A stretch of 20,285 nt of DNA from a virus. Location: IMG/VR virus record IMGVR_UViG_3300042294_002150, positions 1-20,285 of that record; one strand, given 5' to 3'. Below are positions 1-7,431 of this stretch, piece by piece (positions within the stretch are counted from its first letter, which is position 1; each line of letters starts with the position of its first letter). The position numbers were made by a program, and so were the translations under genes. The notes under the pieces were generated by a model. The model was not told the origin of the DNA. It made no database searches and saw only the letters and a list, made by a program, of their open reading frames with translations.

Positions 1-672
1 GCGGCAACGACGGGCGCAGGAAACACGGCGCTGGGCAGCGATGCGCTGTTGCTGGTGTCCACGGGAGCGGACAACGTGGCGGTGGGCTACGCGGCGCTGG
101 ACGCCTACACCGGCAGCGATGCCGTGGCCGTAGGCCGCTCGGCGCTGGGGGCAAATACCAGCGGCACCGGCAACACTGCGGTGGGCAAGGATGCGGCTCT
201 GCTGGTGGTCACGGGCGCGTACAACGTTGCCATCGGGTGGACTGCGCTAGATGCGGCCACCACCAGCAACAACACGGCGGTGGGCGCGTCGGCACTGGGG
301 GCGCTGACCTCTGGCGCAAACAACGTGGCTCTGGGCTTTCAGGCCGGCGACTCGCTCACGACCGGCAGCAACAACACGGTGATTGGCTACGACGCCGATG
401 TGTCGGCAGTCGGTGTCAGCAACGAAATCACGCTGGGCAACAGCAGCGTGACGTCGTTTCGCATACCAGGTCTGACGCTGACGTTCAGTGTTAAGTACTT
501 CAACCACGGCACGCTAACCGTGGCTACGCTGCCGGCAGCGGCTACTGCCGGCGCAGGCGCACGTGCCTTCGTCACCGACGCCAACGCAACAACGTTTGCC
601 TCCGTGGTTGCCGGCGGCGGGGCAAACGGAGTTCCTGTGTACAGCGACGGTACCAACTGGCGGATTGGGTGA
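1..672 (+). CDS. Tail fibre protein, 3' part (NTAVG-repeat adhesin with phage tip domain)
   Basis: The frame is open from base 1, so the start lies outside the window; it ends at TGA 670-672. Most of the visible protein is a series of imperfect repeats of roughly 22-27 residues built on NTAVG-x-x-AL or NVAIG/NVALG cores (for example GNTAVGKDAALL, NNTAVGASALG, NNVALGFQAG). This is the left-handed parallel beta-roll pattern of YadA-like head domains, which phage tail fibres often share. The repeats end at NEITLGNSSVT. The C-terminus (TLPAAATAGAGARAFVTDAN, then VPVYSDGTNWRIG) is a tip block common at the ends of phage tail fibres. The likely role is a trimeric host-receptor-binding fibre on the virion. 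No intramolecular chaperone domain is seen after the tip. The next gene starts 8 bases on. The family call is firm; receptor and full length are unknown. Confidence 0.85.
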   Translation, partial: AATTGAGNTALGSDALLLVSTGADNVAVGYAALDAYTGSDAVAVGRSALGANTSGTGNTAVGKDAALLVVTGAYNVAIGWTALDAATTSNNTAVGASALGALTSGANNVALGFQAGDSLTTGSNNTVIGYDADVSAVGVSNEITLGNSSVTSFRIPGLTLTFSVKYFNHGTLTVATLPAAATAGAGARAFVTDANATTFASVVAGGGANGVPVYSDGTNWRIG

Positions 673-680
673 GGTGAATC

Positions 681-2210
681 ATGGCACAACAGTGGCTTTC
701 CGCGAGTGACCCGTTCTTTGCGCAATTTAGCGGCACCGTTGACGAGGGCGGCTACGTTTCCGGGCCGTACGACTCGACCGTTGCGGGTCTGCAATCCGTA
801 TCAAATTGGCAGGCTATTGCGCCACAGCTTGGTTGGACTGGGCCGACCACCATTCAAGGCTACGACGGAGACGGCTACAACGTCGAATACGTATCGCCCG
901 ATTTCCTGCAGTGGATTGAGTCCAAAAAGGCCGAGGGATACGATTTTGTCACTGACGCCAGCAAGATCAACAAGGACACTCAGACGATTGGTCTGCGCAC
1001 TCCGTCTGGAGAGGTCGTTGGTCAAAAGACGGTGAAAGTCGGCGGCTTCGGCGACTTTTTCAAGGAATTCGTCCTGCCGTCTGTGGGGGCGTACTTCGGT
1101 GCCGGGGCACTGGGCAACGCGCTGGCGCCTGTGACGAATGCGCTGACGGGTGGTGTAGCGGCCGGCGGCGGTGCGGGGGCGGCGCTAGCCGGCGGCATCG
1201 CTGAGGGCATGGCGCCAGGCGTGATGGCCCCAGCGTCGGCGGCTGAACTTGGTGCGGTCAACGCTCTGACAGGCGCTGGCGGGACGCTTACTGCCGCTGA
1301 TTTGGCCGACCTGCCAACCAACGTGATGAGCAGCGGCGAGGCCGTTGGCGCTGGGGGCGATATTTTGGCGGGAGGCGCAGAAACCGCCTTTGACCCCGAA
1401 ATACAAAAACTGCTGCGTCAGAAAGAAATTGCCCAAGCCGGCGGTTCTGCGCTGGGAGGCATAGGCCCCGGCGCAACGTCGCTGCCGGGGATGATGATTT
1501 CTGGTTCCGCTGCGGGCGATTTGGTGGACCGCGCCCTCGACCTCATCAAAACCCCCGCAGGCCAAGCCGTGCTGGGCGGAGTCGGCAGCGCAGTCGGCGG
1601 CGTGCTGGAGGCCAACGCGGCAGAGCAGGCCGCAGAAACGCAGTCGCAGGCTGCGCAGAACGCGCTTGCCTTGCAGCGGGAGATGTTCGAGTACCAGAAA
1701 AGCCTGCTGGAGCCGTACCGCACTGCCGGCACGAAGGCTCTGGAGCGCCTATCTGGCGCGATGGGCCTCGGCGGACCGGGTTCGCAGCAGCAGATGCTGG
1801 AGATGGACCCCGGCTACGGGTTCCGTCTGGGCGAGGGCCTGAAAGCGCTGGAGCGCATGCAGGCGTCTCGAGGCAATTTCCTGTCGGGCGGCGCGCTGAA
1901 AGCGGGTCAGCGGTTTGCGCAGGATACGGCGTCGCAGGAGTACGGCCGGGCGTTTGGCCGCCTTGCGGATATTGCAGGCATCGGCCGATCTACCGGCACC
2001 CAGCTTGGTACTGCCGGGACGCAGTATGCTTCTTCGGCCGGCAACATCATGGGCCAAGAGGCCAACGCGCTGGCGGCGGGGCGCGCTGCCCGTGGTTCAG
2101 CGTACAGTAACGCCATCGGCGGGGCGCTGGGCTCGTATCAGAACTATCTGAACCGGCAGCAAGAAGAACGCCTCATCCGAGACATCTTCGGGCGCACCAT
2201 TGGGGGCTGA
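681..2210 (+). CDS. Virion protein, probable DNA-ejection/internal protein
   Basis: 509 residues. The ATG follows a strong Shine-Dalgarno sequence, GAGGTGA (671-677), which fixes the start. The N-terminal 130 residues look globular (WLSASDPFF near the start). Residues about 130-330 are rich in Ala and Gly with hydrophobic stretches. The last third, from about residue 330, contains an Ala/Gln helix followed by EPYRTAG, then DPGYGFRLGEG, a second helix ending RGNFLSGGALKAG, and EYGRAFGRL. That C-terminal pattern recurs in phage structural proteins annotated as DNA transfer or injection proteins. The Gly/Ala-rich amphipathic composition fits a protein that leaves the capsid and crosses membranes. 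It sits between the tail fibre and two further virion proteins. The domain recognition is from memory of the family; the ejection role is inference. Confidence 0.7.
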   Translation: MAQQWLSASDPFFAQFSGTVDEGGYVSGPYDSTVAGLQSVSNWQAIAPQLGWTGPTTIQGYDGDGYNVEYVSPDFLQWIESKKAEGYDFVTDASKINKDTQTIGLRTPSGEVVGQKTVKVGGFGDFFKEFVLPSVGAYFGAGALGNALAPVTNALTGGVAAGGGAGAALAGGIAEGMAPGVMAPASAAELGAVNALTGAGGTLTAADLADLPTNVMSSGEAVGAGGDILAGGAETAFDPEIQKLLRQKEIAQAGGSALGGIGPGATSLPGMMISGSAAGDLVDRALDLIKTPAGQAVLGGVGSAVGGVLEANAAEQAAETQSQAAQNALALQREMFEYQKSLLEPYRTAGTKALERLSGAMGLGGPGSQQQMLEMDPGYGFRLGEGLKALERMQASRGNFLSGGALKAGQRFAQDTASQEYGRAFGRLADIAGIGRSTGTQLGTAGTQYASSAGNIMGQEANALAAGRAARGSAYSNAIGGALGSYQNYLNRQQEERLIRDIFGRTIGG

Positions 2211-2214
2211 AATC

Positions 2215-3645
2215 ATGCAACTTGACGCTCGACTTCCCCTGATGGCGGCCCAGCGCCAGCCGATGCAGTTTGCACCTGAGTCGCAGCTGCAGACGCTGTC
2301 GCGGATTGCGCCTGGGATCAATGCGCTGCGGGGGGTGCAGCAGCAGCAGATGGAAACTGCCGAGGCTGTGCGCAAGCAGCAGGCGTACCAGCAGTTTCAG
2401 TCTGAGGTCGCCAAGGCGTTTCCAGGCGGCGTGAAAGAACTGGCTCGCGTTTTTATGACGCAGGGCACAACCCCTCAGCACTTTGAAGTCGGCCAAAAGC
2501 TGATGCAGACGGCGATGGAGGAAGACGAGCGCCAGAGAATCTTTGGCGGCGGCGGTGCGCCTGCGATGGCCGAGCAGCCTGCCGCCATGCCGGCCGCAGC
2601 ACCAGAAGCAGTGCCAGAGATGGACTTTGGCGCTGCTGGAGGCGCCCAGCCCGTGAACGCCATGATGGCACAGGCCGCGCCTGCAAAGATGCTGGAGTAC
2701 GCCGGTAGGCAGTATTCGCCAGATCAGGTCGGGCAGATGCTGCAAAGCAGAAACCCGCAGTTGCAGCAGCTTGGGCGGTCAATTGCGGATGCGAACAAGC
2801 CAAAAGCGGATCGAGAATTTGCGCCGTCTGAAATCTCGCGCCTGCAGCAAGAAATTGCTCAGTTGCCGGCAGGCGACCCGCGAAGGGCTCCGCTGGAGCA
2901 GCGAATTCAGATGCTGACAACGCGGCCGCCAGCAGCGTCAACCAGCGTGGAAGTGAAGCTGCCGGAACTTGAGAAAAAAGAGCGCCAATCCAAGGGCGAG
3001 TTTAACGTCCGATCCTACGAGACAATTTCTCAGGCGGCTAGGCTTGCGGCAAGAACGTTACCAGCCATAGATACTCAATCGAACCTGCTTGACAAGGGCT
3101 TCCGCACCGGATTCGGTGCCGATGTGCAGAAAGCCGCAGCATCTGTGTTGTCCGCTCTTGGAGTGCCAGAGGCAAGTCAATACGCGACCGATGCTCAGTC
3201 ATTTACCGCCGCCCTCAACCAGACGGTTTTGCAGCGCCAGCTTGAACAAAAAGGCGTACAAACTCAAGCGGACGCCGACAGAATTCAGGCAACTGGCGCC
3301 CAACTTGGAAACACGGTTGAGGCAAACAAGTTTATTCTGGATGTCGCAAGGGCTCAAGCCAAACGCGACATAGAGCAACGAGCGTTCTGGGATAAATGGT
3401 GGAGGGAAAACAAGACCTACGAGGGCGCTGAAGATGCTTGGTATTCCGGAGAAGGCGGCAAGTCATTGTTTGACCGGCCGGAGTTACGCAAATATGTTCG
3501 GCAGCCTGCGGCCAATCCGCCTGCGCGCACTCCGCAGACTGGTCGGCCGGCTGGCGTTGGCGCCGACTGGACGCTGAAGCAGGACGCCAAGGGCAATCGA
3601 GCGTGGGTTAGCCCTGATGGCAAAAGGTTTGTGGAGGTCAAATAA
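2215..3645 (+). CDS. Virion protein, Gln-rich, second of three putative ejection proteins
   Basis: 476 residues from the ATG at 2215, preceded by a GGGGG tract (2202-2206) that can act as ribosome binding site; an in-frame TTG at 2200 would add five residues and overlap the previous gene. The N-terminal 130 residues are rich in Gln, Ala and Met. A conserved-looking block runs from about residue 250 to 430, with KGVQTQADADR, AQLGNTVEANKF and WWRENKTYEGAEDAW. I have seen these motifs in phage structural proteins of unknown function. The C-terminus (about 450-470) contains WTLKQDAKGNRAWVSPDGK, a short beta-like element. The TAA stop shares one base with the next ATG (TAATG). A structural or injected-protein role is inferred from composition and neighbours. 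Confidence 0.65.
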   Translation: MQLDARLPLMAAQRQPMQFAPESQLQTLSRIAPGINALRGVQQQQMETAEAVRKQQAYQQFQSEVAKAFPGGVKELARVFMTQGTTPQHFEVGQKLMQTAMEEDERQRIFGGGGAPAMAEQPAAMPAAAPEAVPEMDFGAAGGAQPVNAMMAQAAPAKMLEYAGRQYSPDQVGQMLQSRNPQLQQLGRSIADANKPKADREFAPSEISRLQQEIAQLPAGDPRRAPLEQRIQMLTTRPPAASTSVEVKLPELEKKERQSKGEFNVRSYETISQAARLAARTLPAIDTQSNLLDKGFRTGFGADVQKAAASVLSALGVPEASQYATDAQSFTAALNQTVLQRQLEQKGVQTQADADRIQATGAQLGNTVEANKFILDVARAQAKRDIEQRAFWDKWWRENKTYEGAEDAWYSGEGGKSLFDRPELRKYVRQPAANPPARTPQTGRPAGVGADWTLKQDAKGNRAWVSPDGKRFVEVK

Positions 3646-5360
3646 TGGCGTTCGACCTTTCTACTGCCAAGCCGGTTGAGCAGGAGCCCGCCTCGGGTTT
3701 TGATCTTGCTACCGCTCGGTCTGCGTCAGAAGTTCCCGGCCCACGACGCCGCGCTTCTACGATGGACATCATCACCAGCGCGCCATATCGCGCTGTTGCT
3801 GGCGCGGCGGACATCTTTCTGACGGCGCCGCAAAACGTGGCCAATCTTGCCAAGATGGGATTTGGCACGGCGGCCACCGCGCTTGGCAGGCCCGATCTTG
3901 CGCCAGACGTCACCGCGCCTCGGCAGCCCGTTGCAGAGGCATTCAAACGCGCTGGGCTCATCCGCGAACCGCAGGGCGAAACCACTGCAGGCCAGCGAGT
4001 GCTTGATGTTGCCCTGCAGGGCGCGACTGGGGCGGTGCTTGGCGGGGCTGGCGGCATTGGTCAAGCCGCAAAGACGCTGCCGCAACTGGCGCGGGCCACA
4101 ACCGGCATGGCCGCAACTGGGGCCGTTGCCGGCGCGGCGGGTCAAGGCGTCACCGAGGTTACCGGGCAACCGCTGCTGGGGGCCGCAATTTCAATGGCGA
4201 CGCCGGGAGTTGCCATCAGCGCCGCACAAGCTCGCCAAGCTCGATTGCAGGCAGAGCAGGCGCGGAATGCTGTGCGCGATTTGACGCTTCGACAGGGCCA
4301 AGCTGAAGGCTACATTGCAACGCCCGGAAGCATTACGCCATCAACCCAAAACGTGCTGGCGGAACGCCTTGCGGGCAAGACACGAACGCAGCAGGAATTT
4401 GCTGTCCGCAACCAAGAGGCGACGGATTTTCTTGCGCGAAGGGCTCTTGGCTTACCGCCAGACGCAAGGCTTGAGCGCAGCACAACGCAGCAGATCCGCA
4501 AGGACGAGTTTCAGAAGGGATACGAACCGTTGAACCGGATCGGCACTGTAAAAACCGATCAGGACTTTGACAGCGCCTTGAACAATGTGTTGCAGGCGTA
4601 CACTGGACCGGGCCGGTCTTTCCCTGGAGCCATTCCGCAGCCCGTTGTTGATCTGGTCAATTCGTATCGCGTGGGGCAGTTCAATTCTGCAGACGCCTTG
4701 CAGGCCACCAGAACACTACGAGAGCAAGCCAACGCCAACATTTCTCGCGGCGACAACGCGCTTGGTTTAGCGCAAAGAGCCGTCAGCAATGCGCTGGAAG
4801 ACCAGATTGAGCGTTCGCTGCAGCAGGCTGGCAATCCGAACGCTCAGGCCATGCTTGAGCAGTTCCGAGCATCTCGGCAGCGCATGGCAATCAGTCACGC
4901 GGTAGAAGACGCCATCATCGAAGGCGGTGGCTCCGTCAACGCAAGGCAACTCGCCAACGATCTGCAGACCAGAGGCAAATACTTCAGCGGCGACCTAGAC
5001 CTGATCGCACGATTTGCCAACATCTCGCGGCCGGTGATGGTGCAACCTGGCACTCAGGGCACGCCTGGATCGCAAACACTGTTTGGCGGCATAGGCGGAG
5101 GCCTCGGCGCTGCGGTTGGCTACGCTATGGGCGGGGCGCAAGGCGCAACCCTTGGTGGCGTGGTGGGTGCCATGGCTCCAGCAGCAGTTTCCGCTGGAGC
5201 AAGGCGCTACCTCAGAAGCGACTTGGCGCAGCAAAGGGCAATTCCCACCTACGACTCGCCGACTGTCAATGCGTTGGCGGCTCAAAACGAGGCGCTTTTG
5301 CGCGCGGCGATGGGCATTCCGACGTTCACAAATCAGCCTGTCAACGCCCTAGCCCCATGA
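3645..5360 (+). CDS. Virion protein, third putative ejection/internal protein
   Basis: 571 residues. The start overlaps the previous TAA by one base and has GGAGGT (3633-3638) seven bases upstream of the ATG. The N-terminus carries a short duplicated motif, FDLSTAKPV (residues 3-11) and FDLATARSA (19-27), a tag-like repeat I associate with the N-termini of large internal virion proteins. Residues about 126-186 and 479-515 are Gly/Ala-rich and hydrophobic, resembling membrane-inserting segments (VLGGAGGIG; GGIGGGLGAAVGYAMGG). The middle is largely charged helical sequence. No lytic transglycosylase catalytic motif was found, so an enzymatic role is not claimed. The stop overlaps the next start as ATGA (5357-5360). 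The three proteins together resemble the trio of ejection proteins of P22-like podoviruses in size and order, though no homology to that trio is established here. Confidence 0.65.
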   Translation: MAFDLSTAKPVEQEPASGFDLATARSASEVPGPRRRASTMDIITSAPYRAVAGAADIFLTAPQNVANLAKMGFGTAATALGRPDLAPDVTAPRQPVAEAFKRAGLIREPQGETTAGQRVLDVALQGATGAVLGGAGGIGQAAKTLPQLARATTGMAATGAVAGAAGQGVTEVTGQPLLGAAISMATPGVAISAAQARQARLQAEQARNAVRDLTLRQGQAEGYIATPGSITPSTQNVLAERLAGKTRTQQEFAVRNQEATDFLARRALGLPPDARLERSTTQQIRKDEFQKGYEPLNRIGTVKTDQDFDSALNNVLQAYTGPGRSFPGAIPQPVVDLVNSYRVGQFNSADALQATRTLREQANANISRGDNALGLAQRAVSNALEDQIERSLQQAGNPNAQAMLEQFRASRQRMAISHAVEDAIIEGGGSVNARQLANDLQTRGKYFSGDLDLIARFANISRPVMVQPGTQGTPGSQTLFGGIGGGLGAAVGYAMGGAQGATLGGVVGAMAPAAVSAGARRYLRSDLAQQRAIPTYDSPTVNALAAQNEALLRAAMGIPTFTNQPVNALAP

Positions 5361-5626
5361 CCCCCCGCCCCGCCCGCCACATCATCGCCTGGTTCCTGCG
5401 CCGCTTCGGCTTCGCAGGCGTGGCGCTGGCGCCGTGGGGGATTTTTGTGCTGCCCGAGCATCTGGCAAACCAGCGCCTGACTAGGCACGAAATCGCCCAC
5501 TGGCGGCAATACCAGCGCATGGGCTTGCTGCGATACTACGTCACGTACCTATGGGGTCTGCTGCGCCACGGGTACACCAACCATCCAATGGAAATCGAAG
5601 CCCGCGCGGCCGAACATCAGCCATGA
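5357..5626 (+). CDS. Mini zinc-metallopeptidase-like protein (HEXXH)
   Basis: 89 residues, coupled to both neighbours through ATGA overlaps. It contains an exact HEXXH zinc-binding motif, TRHEIAHWRQYQRMG, with H44, E45 and H48. The downstream NHPMEIEARA supplies Glu79 or Glu81 as a possible third ligand. The spacing is short, as in stripped-down gluzincin-like folds. A hydrophobic stretch (residues 18-32) may lie at a membrane. I have seen this type of small HEXXH protein in other phages without an assigned function. It sits directly upstream of the holin, so a role in lysis or envelope modification is possible but unproven. The motif is certain; the activity is inference. Confidence 0.7.
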   Translation: MTPRPARHIIAWFLRRFGFAGVALAPWGIFVLPEHLANQRLTRHEIAHWRQYQRMGLLRYYVTYLWGLLRHGYTNHPMEIEARAAEHQP

Positions 5627-5832
5627 GCTTGACGATGCAACAGAAAGCCGACATCGCCGCCGAAGCCGCCAAGGCATCGCCACCAGTTGCCGTTGCCGGC
5701 GCGACCATTGCCGGCATGCCGATCAATGACTTGGTGTTGTGGGCGACGCTGATCTACCTGGTGCTGCAGATCGGCTTTCTGCTGTATCGTTGGGGCAAGA
5801 TGCACTTCCAGCGCGCGCCGGATACCGAATGA
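5623..5832 (+). CDS. Holin, single transmembrane segment
   Basis: 69 residues starting at ATG 5623, which overlaps the previous TGA (ATGA). The N-terminus is helical and polar (QQKADIAAEAAKASPP). After a short hydrophobic stretch (VAVAGATIAG) comes one clear membrane segment at residues about 35-56 (DLVLWATLIYLVLQIGFLLY), then a basic tail starting RWGK. Size, charge distribution and position just ahead of the endolysin fit small phage holins of the T7-type/class II group, which form membrane lesions that trigger lysis. An open frame runs upstream to 5551 in the same frame, but the coupled ATG is the natural start. The family is recognised by pattern only; a pinholin is the main alternative because the endolysin appears to have a signal-anchor. 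Confidence 0.75.
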   Translation: MSLTMQQKADIAAEAAKASPPVAVAGATIAGMPINDLVLWATLIYLVLQIGFLLYRWGKMHFQRAPDTE

Positions 5833-6077
5833 GTCTTTTGATTGCACTAGACTACGACGGCACATACACTGCCGATCCGGAGCTATGGAACTCATTTATT
5901 GCGTCGGCGCGCAAAAATGGTCACATGGTCAAAATTTTGACCATGAGATTTCCGCATGAAGAAATTGCAAATCCGCCATGCGAAGTGGTTTATACATCGC
6001 GGCGCGCAAAAGCAGAATTCATGCCGGCAGACATTTACATTGATGACAAGCCGTTTTTCTTGTTTGCAAACGGGTAG
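5829..6077 (+). CDS. Small HAD-superfamily hydrolase-like protein
   Basis: 82 residues from ATG 5829 (ATGA overlap with the holin stop). All four HAD motifs can be placed: motif I as ALDYDGT with D8 and D10, motif II as the Thr of KILTMR (T38), a motif III Lys candidate K61 (SRRAKAEF), and motif IV as IYIDDKP with D72 and D73. No cap domain would fit at this length, so it would be a minimal phosphatase-like fold. GC is about 46 percent by my count, far below the genes on either side. With its position inside the lysis cassette this suggests a recently acquired moron-type gene. Possible substrates are small phosphorylated metabolites or nucleic-acid ends; nothing in the sequence decides. Confidence 0.75.
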   Translation: MSLLIALDYDGTYTADPELWNSFIASARKNGHMVKILTMRFPHEEIANPPCEVVYTSRRAKAEFMPADIYIDDKPFFLFANG

Positions 6078-6083
6078 CCATCA

Positions 6084-6542
6084 ATGAAAGCCCGCATCGT
6101 CATCGGCGCCCTGACGCTCTCGGCGTCTGCGCTGGTCGGCATTGCCGTCCATGAGGGCTATCGTGGCGAGGCGTACATTCCGGTCAAGGGCGATGTGCCG
6201 ACCATCGGCTTCGGCACCACTGCCGGCGTAAAACCCGGCGACCGCATCGAGCCCGTGCAGGCTCTGGTGCGCAAGCTGCAGGATGTGCAGCGCTTCGAAG
6301 GGGCGCTGAAACAGTGCGTTCGGGTGCCGCTGCATCAGTATGAGTACGACGCCTTTCTGAGCTTGGCGTACAACATCGGGCCGGGGGCGTTCTGCGGCTC
6401 GACGCTGGTGCGCCGGCTGAACGCGGGCGATTACGCCGGGGCCTGCGCCGAGATCCTGCGCTGGGATCGCTTCCGTGGTGAGCCTTTGCGCGGTCTGACC
6501 CTGCGCCGCCAAGCCGAGAACCGGCAGTGTCTGGGCCAATGA
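6084..6542 (+). CDS. Endolysin, glycoside hydrolase family 24 lysozyme with N-terminal signal anchor
   Basis: 152 residues. It hydrolyses the glycan strands of peptidoglycan at lysis. The lysozyme core is obvious: HEGYRGEAYIPVKGDVPTIG, with catalytic Glu24, Thr40 and Asp37 as the nearest acidic partner. The family Asp normally lies four residues nearer the Glu; the IPVxGDVPT variant seen here is common in related phage lysozymes. YEYDAFLSLAYNIGPGAFCGST follows as the second core helix. Residues 4-22 are moderately hydrophobic, Gly/Ala/Ser-rich and preceded by KAR, which fits a signal-anchor-release segment like that of P21 endolysin, so export could be Sec-dependent. The ribosome binding site is weak. 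The stop overlaps the Rz start as ATGA. Confidence 0.92.
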   Translation: MKARIVIGALTLSASALVGIAVHEGYRGEAYIPVKGDVPTIGFGTTAGVKPGDRIEPVQALVRKLQDVQRFEGALKQCVRVPLHQYEYDAFLSLAYNIGPGAFCGSTLVRRLNAGDYAGACAEILRWDRFRGEPLRGLTLRRQAENRQCLGQ

Positions 6543-7069
6543 TCTACCGCCCCGTCGCCTACGCTCTGGGTGTGGTCTGCATCGGCTTGGTGGCGCTGTC
6601 GGGCACGCTGCTGTGGGAGCTGCGCGGCACCGAAACCACGCTGGCCCGAGAGCGCGCAAAACGGGCTCAGGAGCGCGAGAAACTGGTGGCCGAGGCCTTG
6701 GCAGCCAGCGAAGCCGCGCGAGCCTTGGAGGCCCGCTGGCGAGCCCAGCACACGGAGGTGCAGACCGATGCCCAGAACCGAATCCGCGCTGCGTCGGCTG
6801 ACGCTGCCCGTGCTCGCAGTGCTGCTGACAGCCTGCAGCGCCGTGCCGAAGTCATCGCCGCCCAGTGCGCCCATCCCACCCGCGACAGTGCCAGCCCTGC
6901 CCCCGGAGGGGCGGCAGCCCAAGACCCCGGAGTTGTGCTCGCCAACCTGCTCCGAGGGGTTGCGCAAGCGGCTGGAGAGCTTGCTGCCGTAGCGGACGCT
7001 CGGGGCACTGCCGGCGCGGCCTGCGAGCGGGCCTACGACGCTATAACAGCGCCGCTGCCCCAGCGATAG
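6539..7069 (+). CDS. Rz: i-spanin (Rz-like inner-membrane spanin)
   Basis: 176 residues from ATG 6539, coupled to the endolysin stop. A short cytoplasmic start (MIYRPV) leads into one membrane segment at about residues 6-26 (ending SGTLLW). A long charged, Ala/Arg/Glu-rich periplasmic coiled coil follows (about 30-110), typical of Rz and DUF2514-type spanins. With Rz1 it bridges the inner and outer membranes and disrupts the outer membrane in the last step of Gram-negative lysis. The C-terminal part is Ala/Pro/Gly-rich. A complete Rz1 frame lies inside it in another frame. The end runs 29 bases into the 3' end of a small minus-strand gene. Assignment rests on topology, position and the nested partner. 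Confidence 0.85.
   Translation: MIYRPVAYALGVVCIGLVALSGTLLWELRGTETTLARERAKRAQEREKLVAEALAASEAARALEARWRAQHTEVQTDAQNRIRAASADAARARSAADSLQRRAEVIAAQCAHPTRDSASPAPGGAAAQDPGVVLANLLRGVAQAAGELAAVADARGTAGAACERAYDAITAPLPQR
6768..6992 (+). CDS. Rz1: o-spanin (Rz1-like outer-membrane lipoprotein), wholly embedded in Rz
   Basis: 74 residues, in a different frame from Rz and entirely inside it. ATG 6768 has its own strong ribosome binding site GGAGGTG (6754-6760). The protein has a basic start, a hydrophobic signal (LTLPVLAVLLTAC) and a lipobox LTAC with Cys23 as the acylation site. The mature part is short and proline-rich (PPSAPIPPATVPALPPEG), as expected of Rz1 lipoproteins. It ends with a charged C-terminus suited to contact Rz. 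The lipobox, proline-rich body, own Shine-Dalgarno and nesting together make this a confident call even without a database match. Confidence 0.9.
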   Translation: MPRTESALRRLTLPVLAVLLTACSAVPKSSPPSAPIPPATVPALPPEGRQPKTPELCSPTCSEGLRKRLESLLP

Positions 7070-7211
7070 CGCCCACGATGATGACGGCGAACACGACCTG
7101 CCAGATCACGAACCTGGCAGCGTCGGTGATGTCGTCGGCGCCGAGTTCGGTGGCGGCCTCGGCAGCCTCGGGATAGCGACCCTGCTGGTCGCAGCCTGCG
7201 GGAATGCTCAT
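7041..7211 (-). CDS. Small membrane protein, 56 residues
   Basis: Reads leftward from ATG 7211, which overlaps the TGA of the 27-residue gene before it (ATGA), to TAG 7041-7043. The N-terminal half is polar and acidic (AAEAATELGADDITDAARF). The C-terminal half is one hydrophobic segment, about residues 34-56, ending GAIAGAAALL. It is the last gene of the leftward chain and its 3' end overlaps the convergent Rz gene by 29 bases. I do not recognise a family. The coupled start and clean topology argue that it is real. Possible roles include a lysis accessory protein or an inner-membrane exclusion protein. Confidence 0.7.
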   Translation of the reverse strand: MSIPAGCDQQGRYPEAAEAATELGADDITDAARFVIWQVVFAVIIVGAIAGAAALL

Positions 7212-7291
7212 AGCTGCGGCCAGAAAAGCAGCGCGCCGGCAGCGGCCAGCACGGCAACGACGATGATGTCGATTGTCAGAGCAACGTCCAT
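7208..7291 (-). CDS. Tiny membrane peptide, 27 residues
   Basis: Starts at ATG 7291 with a GGGAG ribosome binding site seven bases upstream, and ends in a TGA that overlaps the next ATG. The sequence is MDVALTIDIIVVAVLAAAG followed by ALLFWPQL: a short acidic start and one hydrophobic helix with an aromatic end. Its first 16 bases overlap the end of the preceding gene in another frame. It is too short for family recognition. It is the middle member of three consecutive single-segment membrane proteins. Confidence 0.65.
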   Translation of the reverse strand: MDVALTIDIIVVAVLAAAGALLFWPQL

Positions 7292-7431
7292 AGCAGGGCT
7301 CCCAGCGCGATGCACGCGATGATAACCGCAGGCGCTGGCGTGTAGCGCTGGCGCGATTCTGCGATGCTGTGGCCGACAGTGAAAGTACAGTCGGCCAGCG
7401 TGCGCGGGGTGGTGAGGTGGCTGGGTTTCAT
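7276..7431 (-). CDS. Small membrane protein, 51 residues
   Basis: Starts at ATG 7431, overlapping the TGA of the preceding 125-residue gene (ATGA), and ends at TGA 7276-7278. The first 30 residues are polar (MKPSHLTTPRTLADCTFTVG). The C-terminal third is a hydrophobic segment (PAVIIACIALGALLWTLL). No family is recognised. It heads a cluster of three single-pass membrane proteins at the downstream end of the leftward operon, next to the lysis cassette on the other strand. Confidence 0.7.
   Translation of the reverse strand: MKPSHLTTPRTLADCTFTVGHSIAESRQRYTPAPAVIIACIALGALLWTLL

Noticed and set aside
7039-7071. Inverted repeat CGCTAT / ATAGCG across the convergent stops of Rz and the 56-residue gene
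   Set aside because: The arms are six bases with a 21-base loop and no T-run, so it is not called as a bidirectional terminator.
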